A program made the translations under genes and the position numbers. Of a DNA stretch of 64,000 nucleotides, positions 21,797 through 30,297 are shown piece by piece (the stretch's first letter is position 1; every line of letters begins with the position of its first letter). This DNA is from Desmodesmus armatus (Eukaryota; Chlorophyta; Chlorophyceae; Sphaeropleales; Scenedesmaceae), in NCBI GenBank assembly GCA_007449985.2, contig VIIQ02000625.1, positions 434,001 through 498,000 of the forward strand. Direction: 5' to 3'. A model generated the notes under the pieces. It saw only the letters and a program-made list of their open reading frames with translations. It was not told the DNA's origin and searched no databases.

Positions 21797-22137
21797 TGAC
21801 ACGAGCAGCAGCTACACTGACCGATTCCTGCTGAGTGAGCAGTAATCCTCACAGGAAGGTTATGCTGTGTACAAGGCTATACAACACATGCCTTAGCAGA
21901 ATCAGTGTGATAGTTGACTAATCATGTTGAGTCAACAAGGACTCTGGGTGATATCAGATCATGCCAGATACTGCTGCGTGGCAGTGCTATTATTGGTGGT
22001 TAAGTGCTTGGGAGTTGTATGCGATGAGTTTGGTGCTGCGATGCACAGGTGAAGGATCACTGGCGGGTTCAGGGTTTACCGCCTGCAGTGCCGATTCCTT
22101 TGTGCCGCTGTGGTGCTCTGTGCGTTGCACTCGGCTT
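21797..22137 (+). repeat. 5' copy of the terminal direct repeat (LTR core)
   Basis: 341 bp starting TGACACGAGCAGC and ending CACTCGGCTT; matches 29705-30045 except for one T/C difference near the end. Confidence 0.95.
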
Positions 22138-22230
22138 GTGGTTTGCTGCCTAAAGCTTGCAGCAATGATGCTTCGCAGCCAGCTGGCTGCTCTGAGGGTA
22201 GCAGATACTCACTTGTAGTCCTTTGCAAAG
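22138..22230 (+). repeat. 93-bp block present inverted in the 3' LTR region
   Basis: Exact reverse complement of 30205-30297. Its inner end is the palindrome CTTTGCAAAG, shared with the start of the RT coding frame, which points to a microhomology-mediated inversion joined to an internal deletion. Confidence 0.95.
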
Positions 22231-23211
22231 GAGAAGGTGCAGGAGATGCTGGATGCGGGCATCGTAAAAGAAATTCCAACGACCTGTCCGCATGCTTCAG
22301 CTATCACGTTGCCTATGAAGCGAGCACCCGACGGTAGCTGGACCGACAAGCGGTTCTGCATCGACCTGCGCAACGTCAACGGCAACACAGTGGTGGACAG
22401 TTACGGCCTGCCACTACCGGAAGAACTGTTTAGGCGAATTAGGGGGCACAAATTCTTGGTCAAGGCGGACTTTAGAGCGGGCTTTTGGCAGCTCAACCTG
22501 AGCGAAGAGGCGCAGCAGCACGTGGCCTTCCACGCACCCGACAGTGGCAAGCGACTGACCTACACGCGGCTGTGTTTTGGTCACGTGAACGCCACGGCAA
22601 TTTTCCAGCGGGTTATGGAGAAGGAGCTGGCAGCAGCTGGTTTGTCTCACTGTGCGGCGCCGTTCGTCGATGACGTTATCATGTGGTGCGACACCTGGGA
22701 GGACATGGTGACCAACTTCAGAACACTTCTACAGCATCTCAAGACAGTGGGCTTGCGCCTGCACCCTGCCAAGACAATCGTGGGTGCAGACTGCTTGCCT
22801 TACCTGGGTCACCTGGTATCAGCCAAGGAGTGCAAGCCGGAGCCAGCCAAGATTGCAGGCATCAAGGCACTGCAGCCACCCACCAGCCTCAAGCGCCTGC
22901 AGGCCCACCTTGGCCTGTTTAATTACTACAGGTGCTATGTGCCCAACTTTGCCATCATTGCCAGGCCGCTTTACAAGCTTATGGAGAAGGGTGCGCAGTA
23001 CATCTGGAGTGATGACTGTAACCAGGCGTATGAGGGGCTTCGAACGGCGCTGTGCAAGAAGGGTTTGGGGCTCAGGCAGCCTGTGGATGGGCGCAGTTTT
23101 CATCTGTATGTCGACTGGAGCAACACGGGCATTGCAGCTGTGCTGAATCAGGAGGCGGAGGATGGGACGGAGTACATGGTGGCCTGTGCCAGCAGGTCCC
23201 TCAAAGCCTGA
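22209..23211 (+). CDS. Reverse transcriptase and N-terminal half of RNase H (retrotransposon pol, 5' truncated)
   Basis: Ty3/gypsy reverse transcriptase. The usable ATG is at 22237, but homology starts at 22209 (FAKEKVQEMLDAGIVKE) straight after an upstream TAG, so the N-terminus (gag/protease) is lost. Counting from ATG 22237: FCIDLRNVN, first catalytic Asp 78 in KADFRAGFWQ, FGHVNATAIFQRVM, the FVDD box at residues 143-146 (Asp145, Asp146), LGHLVSAKE, LGLFNYYRCYVPNF and the RNase H start HLYVDWSNTG with catalytic Asp 293. The frame stops at TGA (23209-23211) inside RNase H, and the domain continues in the +1 frame of the next ORF. All catalytic residues of the polymerase are present. Activity of this copy is doubtful because the start and the 5' region are missing. 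Confidence 0.95.
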
Positions 23212-26200
23212 GCAGAACTATCCCGCCTGGAAAGGCGAGATGATGGCAGCAGTGTGGGGCGTCAAAATGTACAGGCCGTACTTGCACTCCAGGGAGTTCT
23301 ATCTCCACAGCGACCACCGGGCGCTGTTATGGCTGCTGACACAGAAGACACCAGTGGGGCAGCAGATGCGTTGGATTCTGGCACTTCAGGAGTACCGCTT
23401 CTCACTGGTGCACAGGGCAGGCAAGTCAAACCCAGCTGATGTGCCTAGCAGGGAAGCCAGTAGCTGTGTGGCAGACACCACTGGAGCCAGGTTGGACACG
23501 GAGCTGCATGACTGGGTGCCCACTGTGCTTCTGCCAGACTGCAAAACAACGGACCCGCTGGTCACACATGACAGTCTGGCACTGGAGCTGGGCATTGGCA
23601 GCAAATCAACAGCAGCAGCTGGAGTGGCAGCAATGGCTTATGAGGAAACACCTGGTGACTGCCCAATCCTTCACAGCCCAGCAGCAGCGCTGGCGGCAGA
23701 ACCAGCAGACAGCTACAGTCATGAACAGCTGGAGCACGAGGCGTTGTGTTGTCTACTGTGCAGCAACGAGTCTGCAGTGGACACATTCGCCCCAACCGCC
23801 GACTCATTGCTGGGGGGGGAGACAGCAGGACAACTTTTTGCTGACGATGGCTGCTGCGTGGACACACAACACCCAGCAGTAGCTTGGCGGCAGCATGACC
23901 TACAGCAGGCAGCATCGGCGTGGGTCACATTGGCAGGGCTACAACAGCCCCAACCGGACAGCTTCCAGCCAGGAGTGTACACAGGTGCATTGGACCCCTG
24001 GGGCGTAAGGGAGACACAAGGGCTGTGCACGGCTACTGTGGCAGACACGTTCTTCCCGGCAGCGCTGCAGCAGGGCATCGTGCTTTATGAGCCGTTTGGT
24101 GGCATCTGCGCAGGGCTGGAGATGGTGCTCAGGAGTGGCATCACAGTCAAACAGTACCTGTACAGCGACATCAACCCCATGGCACAGCGGGCGGCGTTAC
24201 ACAGGATCAGGGTGCTGCAAAGCATGTATCCCAAGCAGCTACCGGAGGATGCTTTGGCTGGCAGTTTCAGCATTCTTCCCATGGATGTGAGGCACATCAC
24301 CACACAGCAGCTCAGCAAGGCTGTCAGCGAGGCACCAGTCAAGCAATGGCTGGTAGTAGGAGGCTGGCCCTGTCAAGACTTCTCTGCAGCAGGCAAGTCA
24401 CAGGGGCTTCGGGGTGATCGGGCTCAACTGCTGTTTGACCTGGTCAGGGTAGTGGGAGCGTTGCAACAGCTACTCCCACACCAGCCCCCAGCCTACCTGG
24501 TGGAGAATGTGCTCTTGCAGCAGCACAGGCTGAGCAGCATCAGTCAGCATGACTTCAATAAAATCAAGGCGTGCCTAGGGTTACCTGTGGTGCTGGACGC
24601 AGCACAGTTTGGCAGCCTTGCACATCGGGCGCGCAACTTCTGGTCCAACCTGGTTGGGCCCAGTCAACTGCGAGCAGCTTTGGCATTTGTCAAGAGGCCA
24701 CCCGCACGCAGCGTACAGCTTGCCTTGGGACCTGGCAGGACCGCGCAACCTGTCAACCGACCAGACGCTGCTCCTCTCTACCCCTGCAACGCACCAGGGC
24801 AGCCTCGCGCAGCCTGGCCTACCTTGGTCAGCAGCGCACGCTCCTACGCCTTCAGGCCTGGCCAGCCTGGCAGTGTTTTGGACACAACGGTGCCTGCTGT
24901 AGTCAAGTGGGGCGAGCCAACAGCAGAGGAGAGAGAGGTAGCTCTGGGCTATCTTCCAGGCAGCACAGCAGCAGCAGGCCTCACACAAGCGCAGCGGTGT
25001 GCGTTGCTCGGTGAAAGCATGGATGCCAACACTTTGCAGGTGCTCATGGCCATCGCCAAGGCTTGGTTCCTGCGGGGCCTGCCTACCTCTACTGACTTGG
25101 CGACACGTGCATTCAGCGCACACGAAGGGGAACTGGCGCAGGAGTGGCCTGGCAGAGAGGCAACTGCAACCCCACATGGCTATCAGCAGCAGCTAGCCAT
25201 GACAGCTGGCTACCAGGAGAACACTACGGCTACGAGCCAAGGTGACATCTGGGCCGACGATAAGACCCTGGAGTACATCAGAACAGGGCAACTCCCACAA
25301 GACCTGGCAGCCAGCCAGGCAGCACGTATCAAGCGACGTGCACGCTCATACTACTTCAAGGACCAGCAGCTGATCAGGAGGATGCCAGATGGCACCGACA
25401 GGCTGGTACCTCCACCACAGGCGCGTGCTGGTCTCATACGGCAGCAACACGAGATGTGTGGGCACTTTGGCAGGCGGCGCACCTCAGCCATGCTACTCAG
25501 TAAGCACTGGTGGTATGGGTTACTGGCGGACGTTGCAACAGTGCTGTCACGCTGCGAGCACTGCAGCAGGGTGCATGCCAGCTTCACCGCCAAGCCGGAG
25601 GAGCTGCGCCCCATTCCAATCAGCAGCATGGGTTTCAGGTGGCACGTGGACACAGCTGGGCCACTACCCAAGAGTGCAAAGGGCAACAAGTATGTGCTGG
25701 TGTGTGTTGAGGCATTCAGCAAGTACCTGGTGGTGGTGCCGATGGAAAACGACAAGGCGGAGACCACTGCATACCACTTCTTGCACGGTGTATTGGCACA
25801 CTTTGCAGCACCAGGGCAGGTGGTGACAGACTCAGGGACAGAGTTTGAGGGCGAGTTTGCCAAGCTCCTGGAGGATGCGCTCATCGATCATGCCATCATC
25901 AGTGCAGACCACCCTCAGGCCAATGGTCAGGCAGAGAAGGCTGTGCACATCGTCAAGCGGGCGCTTACCAAAATGGCAGTGGCAAGGCACAGTGTCAAGC
26001 AGTGGGATGAGGACTTGGCATGGCTGGCACTGGGCTACCGCTGCTCTCCACAGGCCAGCACAGGCCACAGCCCGTACGAACTCATGTATGCACGTCCACC
26101 GGTCATTCCACCTGCAGTGAAGGAGCTTGTCAGCACACCCCTGGACATCAGTGCTGAGGCGGCTGTCAAGGACCTACTGCAGCGTAAGGAGCGGCTAAAG

Positions 26201-27505
26201 CAGCAGGTGCCCATTGCGCTGGAGAACCTGGCGATTGCACAGCACAGGGATCAGCGCCGTTACCTGCAGCTGCGTGCGCCTGACTACAAGCCACGCGTTC
26301 ACAGGTTTATGGTGGGTGACTACGTCTACACTCAGCAGCTTAACCGGGCAAGCAAGCTACAGCCCAGGGCCAAACCCCTCATTCTGCGAGTTCTGGAGGT
26401 GCGGGACTCTGGGGTACTGCACCTGCAGGGGCGCTGTGGCCGGACCATTGAGGTGCACATGTCTCACTGTGCACCCTGCCACTTGCCTGATATCGACGGC
26501 GGCATCGACCCACTGCTGGTGGACAACACAGATGATGTGGTCTGTGAGGTATGCAGCACCAGCGACAACGGGGCCGAGCTCATGCTGTGTGACGTGTGCA
26601 ACAGCGGATACCATACCTACTGCTTGCAACCACCACTCAGCAGTGTGCCTGACGGTGTGTGGCTGTGCCCGGAGTGTGTGGACGCTGGCTACACAGAACA
26701 GGATGCTGCTGGCAGGGAGCAGCAGCGGCAGCAGCTACAGGAGCGGGAGGCCAGGCCAAACATATTCCCCGGCGCGCAAATGAAGCGCAGGGACGAAGCA
26801 GCACATGCGCTGCATGGCCGACTGGTGCTGAAGGCGTTCACGGATCCAGCCACCGGGAAAGGCAGGAAGTACTGGGGCAGGATCTACTTCAAGGATGCTG
26901 AGTCACGCCCATACTACTTCCGAGTGGTGTACGAAGATGGGGACTCTCACCACGCCACCATGGCAGGCATCAAGCGCTACCTGCAGCCGGAGGATGCAGT
27001 GCTGCCACCTGGGGTCAGCATTCCTACACCAGAGTCACTGGCAGCAGCAGTGGCGTACGCACGACAGCTGGTCAGCAGGGTTGCTGGCGGTTCAGTAGCT
27101 GTTCCTTCCACAAGGGTCTCACCGGCAGATGTGCAGTTGCTGCAGCTTACAGTGCAGATGTCCCTGGTTCAAGCCCTGGTGGACCCACTAACACTCAACA
27201 CCCAGTGGCAGCAGGTTTTTGCTGGGCGACCGTTCACTGTGGGCTGCGGGCCTGTACAGCACGGCGCTACAGCCATCATCATTACACCTACAGCACCCTT
27301 TGTGCTTCATGCAGTTTTCACAGCACTGCAAATGAGGCCATTGGTGGTGCTCTGTTACGTGCCTTCACTGGCGTTTCCAGCTGACATCCACCCTCTGTTC
27401 AGTGCACTCAAGCAGCAACGGCGAGCAGCAGCATTCAGGGGCAAGAATGGCTGCTGGCTGGTGCTCAGTAGGCAAGGCATAGACATCGACAACTGGCTGC
27501 ATTGA
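23162..27505 (+). CDS. Polyprotein: RNase H end, cytosine-5 DNA methyltransferase, integrase, PHD finger, Tudor-like domain
   Basis: 1,447-codon frame, +1 relative to the RT frame; true protein probably starts by frameshift near 23209, because RNase H resumes with EQNYPAWKGE (Glu26) and LHSDH (Asp51). Residues 100-300: low-similarity linker. Residues 306-640: C5 methyltransferase with FGG motif I, catalytic PCQ (Cys404), ENV (448-450), AHRARNFW (487-494) and LGESMDANTL. Residues about 700-1060: integrase with HHCC zinc finger (His763, His768, Cys798, Cys801) and DDE triad Asp830, Asp890, Glu925. Residues 1127-1172: PHD finger with full C4HC3 ligand set. Residues about 1217-1280: Tudor-like segment (YWGRIYFKD, FRVVYEDGD). 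Residues 1315-1447: conserved-looking domain of unknown role. No premature stop interrupts 4.3 kb. In standard Ty3 elements integrase follows RNase H directly and ends in a chromodomain; here both positions are changed. Confidence 0.93.
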   Translation: MGRSTWWPVPAGPSKPEQNYPAWKGEMMAAVWGVKMYRPYLHSREFYLHSDHRALLWLLTQKTPVGQQMRWILALQEYRFSLVHRAGKSNPADVPSREASSCVADTTGARLDTELHDWVPTVLLPDCKTTDPLVTHDSLALELGIGSKSTAAAGVAAMAYEETPGDCPILHSPAAALAAEPADSYSHEQLEHEALCCLLCSNESAVDTFAPTADSLLGGETAGQLFADDGCCVDTQHPAVAWRQHDLQQAASAWVTLAGLQQPQPDSFQPGVYTGALDPWGVRETQGLCTATVADTFFPAALQQGIVLYEPFGGICAGLEMVLRSGITVKQYLYSDINPMAQRAALHRIRVLQSMYPKQLPEDALAGSFSILPMDVRHITTQQLSKAVSEAPVKQWLVVGGWPCQDFSAAGKSQGLRGDRAQLLFDLVRVVGALQQLLPHQPPAYLVENVLLQQHRLSSISQHDFNKIKACLGLPVVLDAAQFGSLAHRARNFWSNLVGPSQLRAALAFVKRPPARSVQLALGPGRTAQPVNRPDAAPLYPCNAPGQPRAAWPTLVSSARSYAFRPGQPGSVLDTTVPAVVKWGEPTAEEREVALGYLPGSTAAAGLTQAQRCALLGESMDANTLQVLMAIAKAWFLRGLPTSTDLATRAFSAHEGELAQEWPGREATATPHGYQQQLAMTAGYQENTTATSQGDIWADDKTLEYIRTGQLPQDLAASQAARIKRRARSYYFKDQQLIRRMPDGTDRLVPPPQARAGLIRQQHEMCGHFGRRRTSAMLLSKHWWYGLLADVATVLSRCEHCSRVHASFTAKPEELRPIPISSMGFRWHVDTAGPLPKSAKGNKYVLVCVEAFSKYLVVVPMENDKAETTAYHFLHGVLAHFAAPGQVVTDSGTEFEGEFAKLLEDALIDHAIISADHPQANGQAEKAVHIVKRALTKMAVARHSVKQWDEDLAWLALGYRCSPQASTGHSPYELMYARPPVIPPAVKELVSTPLDISAEAAVKDLLQRKERLKQQVPIALENLAIAQHRDQRRYLQLRAPDYKPRVHRFMVGDYVYTQQLNRASKLQPRAKPLILRVLEVRDSGVLHLQGRCGRTIEVHMSHCAPCHLPDIDGGIDPLLVDNTDDVVCEVCSTSDNGAELMLCDVCNSGYHTYCLQPPLSSVPDGVWLCPECVDAGYTEQDAAGREQQRQQLQEREARPNIFPGAQMKRRDEAAHALHGRLVLKAFTDPATGKGRKYWGRIYFKDAESRPYYFRVVYEDGDSHHATMAGIKRYLQPEDAVLPPGVSIPTPESLAAAVAYARQLVSRVAGGSVAVPSTRVSPADVQLLQLTVQMSLVQALVDPLTLNTQWQQVFAGRPFTVGCGPVQHGATAIIITPTAPFVLHAVFTALQMRPLVVLCYVPSLAFPADIHPLFSALKQQRRAAAFRGKNGCWLVLSRQGIDIDNWLH
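24077..25080 (+). other. Cytosine-5 DNA methyltransferase domain inside the retrotransposon polyprotein
   Basis: About 335 residues (306-640). Seen: motif I FGGICAGLE for AdoMet binding, YSDINPMAQRA (motif II-like acidic loop), MDVRHI (motif III-like), VVGGWPCQDFSAAG with catalytic Cys404 (motif IV), LVENVLLQ with Glu448 (motif VI), AHRARNFWSNL (motif VIII), and a motif IX-X region ending LLGESMDANTLQVL. The AHRAR-FW block and the short spacing resemble the DNMT3 class, whereas PCQ resembles DNMT1/bacterial enzymes (DNMT3 has PCN). All catalytic motifs are intact and in order, so this is a complete enzyme domain, not debris. Its substrate sequence cannot be read from the motifs. Confidence 0.93.
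26540..27000 (+). other. PHD finger followed by a Tudor-like domain at the end of integrase
   Basis: PHD: Cys1128, Cys1131, Cys1143, Cys1146, His1151, Cys1154, Cys1169, Cys1172, with the typical W two residues before the last CxxC. PHD fingers of this form read histone H3 tails. The next module (residues 1217-1280) has the G-K-x-WGRI, YF-RV-YEDGD, and I-RYL spacing of Tudor-like (PTM/DIR17-type) domains that in plants often follow PHD fingers. The pair occupies the position of the targeting chromodomain in chromoviruses, so a role in choosing integration sites is inferred. Confidence 0.8.
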
Positions 27506-27680
27506 GCACTGGATGCTCGGTTCATTATCTCGGTCCGGTTTCGCTAAGACGGCGCAGTAGTAGCTTAGCACCAAGGGGCTTCAAGGAAGGGGGGGCATGA
27601 TAGTGCATACTGCAGGCTGACTAAGCAGGTGATTAGCTGACACGCTCAACCTTCTGTCCTGCACTGCTAACCTCTCCACT

Positions 27681-28916
27681 GTGCAGGGCGTGTTCTCATT
27701 TATGCCCGACACAGCACCTGGTGCCAGCAGTGTAATAGAGGAGCAGCTGGACTACGGGGAGGACTCCTGGGAGGAGTTGCAGGAGCAGCCAGTCAGTGAG
27801 GAAGTGGCACTGCTAGGATCTGGAGAGGAGGAGTTGCCTCAGCAGCCAGACAGTGAGGGTGCAGAGCAGCCGGACTTTGGGGGCGAGGGCTTGCCTGAGG
27901 AGCCCATGCAGCAGGACATAGCAGCTCACATGGACCTGCCTGCAGCAGTAGCGGAGGACCCAGCCGGCCAACTGGTCACGAGGGTACGCGCAATCTACCA
28001 TGGGCTTCGGCGGGACAGGGATGAGCTGAGGGGTATTGACAGGAGCTTGTGGCAGCTTACACTAGAGCAGCAGCGATGGGTGGAGCGCGAAGCAGCAATG
28101 GACGTGCTTGGCATCACCCGTGTTGCATGTCACCTTGGCGGCTATGCCAACGGGATGTCAGAGGACCTCACAGTTGCGGCAAGGCGGGCAAAGGAGGCAG
28201 ACCAGCACATGCTGCAGAATGCAGATACAGACTTGGAGGCAGAAGCAGCACGGGCAGCTGCAGCAAGGGAGGCTGCAGCAAGGGAGGCTGCAGCAAGGGA
28301 GGCTGCAGCAGCTGAAGCACTTGCAAAGGAGGCAGCAGCGAAGGCAAGGGCTGCAAAAGGGAACCGCGCAGTAGAGCCGGCAGCAAACCAGGAGGCACCT
28401 GCAGCAGTAGGCTTTGATTGGAGTCGCGTGAAACTACCCTTAGAGTTTGTGCCTCCGCAGCGCGGAAGCAGCAGCAGCGGCAAGGGTAATGATGGGGAGC
28501 ATACGCAGGAGCGCAGCGGGAGCCGCGGCCGCAGCCCCAATGCCGACAACAGGGAGCGCAAGCCCAAACGCAGCAGGAGCCGCAGCAAGGGCCGCGGCAA
28601 GGACGACAACCAGGACCGTGGTGGTCGCAGCAGCAGCAAGTACGACATGGACGGGCCTCCCAAACCCGCAGACGTACCTGAGTACGAGCTCCCTCCTTTG
28701 GGCTTTACCCGCAACAACTGCAGGGTGGGCAAGGACGGTTATGGATTAGCAGGAGTTATGGATTACCAGGGCACGTGGTTCCCAGTGGCAGCACACGACC
28801 CAGCGCACAACCCGGAGAAGAACCCAAAACTTAACGACACATGCCCAATCTGCTTCCTGCGAACAGCATACAAGCAGGATCGCCTGGCATACCGTTCCAA
28901 CACCCGGCGCAGGTAA
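27681..28916 (+). CDS. SR-rich ORF of the retrotransposon, downstream of pol
   Basis: 411 codons, single frame, ATG 27681 (176 bp after the pol stop). Order of regions: acidic N-terminus (residues 14-100), helical region with RVRAIYHGLRRDRDELRG, an Ala/Glu/Arg coiled segment of repeated AAREA units (about 190-225), a Ser/Arg/Lys/Gly-rich tract (about 265-330, RSRSRSKGRGK), and a C-terminal domain with YELPPLGFTRNNC and a CPIC pair. It is not recognisable as env. It could be a displaced nucleocapsid/Gag-like protein (basic tract plus CxxC) or an accessory RNA-binding protein. A 12-base AGGGAGGCTGCAGCA-type triplication marks the coiled part. Inside the element and therefore most likely element-encoded. 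Confidence 0.7.
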   Translation: MQGVFSFMPDTAPGASSVIEEQLDYGEDSWEELQEQPVSEEVALLGSGEEELPQQPDSEGAEQPDFGGEGLPEEPMQQDIAAHMDLPAAVAEDPAGQLVTRVRAIYHGLRRDRDELRGIDRSLWQLTLEQQRWVEREAAMDVLGITRVACHLGGYANGMSEDLTVAARRAKEADQHMLQNADTDLEAEAARAAAAREAAAREAAAREAAAAEALAKEAAAKARAAKGNRAVEPAANQEAPAAVGFDWSRVKLPLEFVPPQRGSSSSGKGNDGEHTQERSGSRGRSPNADNRERKPKRSRSRSKGRGKDDNQDRGGRSSSKYDMDGPPKPADVPEYELPPLGFTRNNCRVGKDGYGLAGVMDYQGTWFPVAAHDPAHNPEKNPKLNDTCPICFLRTAYKQDRLAYRSNTRRR

Positions 28917-29652
28917 TGATATGGCAGAGACAGCAGGTGCTGCCGCAGCAATTAGCAGCAGCAGCAGCAATTGCTGGGCCGTCTGGATTGGCCTTTGGTA
29001 GCGACAGCAGCTTTTGGCAGCAGTGGTTTAAGGCCGTCTGGAGTGGCCTCTGCTGGAGCGATGGTTTGTGCCAGCTGGGGGTGCCCAGACTGGCAAGCAG
29101 CTTTGCAGGAGGTTGGGAGCAGCAGTTGATTTATTGGACATTGTGGATAGTAGCTTTGCCTTTCACATGCGAACGATGTGGGGGCATCTGTCCTGCTTGC
29201 ATGTTGGTTGGGATTTAGCAGCAGTGAGCGCAAAGGGCCACTGTTTGTGCTTGTCAAGCTCAGTGAAATATGCTTCCTGAGTAGTTAAGTGAGTGCTGCA
29301 TGACTCACTTGTGTGCAGCAGATCCAGCAGTGGCTGGGTTTGTTTGTCAATTATGTGTGTGTGTTTTATTGACTGTGCAATGCACAAACATCACATGCGT
29401 TGTAGTGTGTGTGCCCAGCGTCTGGATGTGCCTAGATGCCGTGGTGAGAAAAGACAAAAAACAAAAATGTCTGTTGACTTGTGTTGTGTGGTCACAGCAG
29501 CATTCTCTGCAAGCAATGTGCAGTTTTCCCCGTGCGTTGCGCATCAGCTGTGTGCTATCAGCTGTTGCATGTTGCTTTTGGATTGGGTTGTTTGTAGCTG
29601 CTCAATGTGAGTACTGCTGCTGTGTAGTGTTACCCCAGCAGCAGTGGGGGGG
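28917..29652 (+). other. 3' untranslated region of the retrotransposon
   Basis: No coding signal. CAG-rich start, then T/G-rich sequence, ending in a G-rich tract (GTGGGGGGGAG) just before TGTACACCCC; this tract is a good polypurine-tract candidate for plus-strand priming. Confidence 0.55.
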
Positions 29653-29702
29653 AGTGTACACCCCTAGCAGCAATCTGAGCAGGTCAGTGTTCTACTGCGT
29701 CA
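29653..29702 (+). repeat. 50-bp direct repeat, first copy (start of full 3' LTR)
   Basis: AGTGTACACCCCTAGCAGCA...TACTGCGTCA; identical to 30298-30347. It brackets a 595-bp block (29703-30297) made of the LTR core, a 159-bp spacer and the 93-bp inverted block. Begins TG after the purine tract and ends CA. Confidence 0.93.
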
Positions 29703-29704
29703 GC

Positions 29705-30045
29705 TGACACGAGCAGCAGCTACACTGACCGATTCCTGCTGAGTGAGCAGTAATCCTCACAGGAAGGTTATGCTGTGTACAAGGCTATACAACACATGCC
29801 TTAGCAGAATCAGTGTGATAGTTGACTAATCATGTTGAGTCAACAAGGACTCTGGGTGATATCAGATCATGCCAGATACTGCTGCGTGGCAGTGCTATTA
29901 TTGGTGGTTAAGTGCTTGGGAGTTGTATGCGATGAGTTTGGTGCTGCGATGCACAGGTGAAGGATCACTGGCGGGTTCAGGGTTTACCGCCTGCAGTGCC
30001 GATTCCTTTGTGCCGCTGTGGTGCTCTGTGCGTCGCACTCGGCTT
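29705..30045 (+). repeat. 3' copy of the terminal direct repeat (LTR core)
   Basis: 341 bp, one base different from 21797-22137. Confidence 0.95.
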
Positions 30046-30204
30046 TGACAGTGCTTGGTGTAAACTTCTGGCAGTGTTTCCCGAGTACTCGCTCATTTGA
30101 ATCCCCAATTCAGAGCGCACAGGTGCAGCAACCAGCCCCAGCAGCGACCTGTGGTCGAACCGGGTGCCTGAACATCACTCATACATTCATACAGCGCATC
30201 AACA

Positions 30205-30297
30205 CTTTGCAAAGGACTACAAGTGAGTATCTGCTACCCTCAGAGCAGCCAGCTGGCTGCGAAGCATCATTGCTGCAAGCTTTAGGCAGCAAACCAC
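30205..30297 (-). repeat. 93-bp block, inverted relative to the 5' end
   Basis: Exact reverse complement of 22138-22230, starting at the palindrome CTTTGCAAAG. Confidence 0.95.

Noticed and set aside
24077..25080. Methyltransferase as part of a bacterial restriction-modification system
   Set aside because: It is fused in frame between RNase H and integrase, no restriction endonuclease is nearby and the surroundings are intron-bearing nuclear genes.
24581..25177. Minus-strand open frame inside the retrotransposon
   Set aside because: Antisense of the methyltransferase domain; no independent signal.
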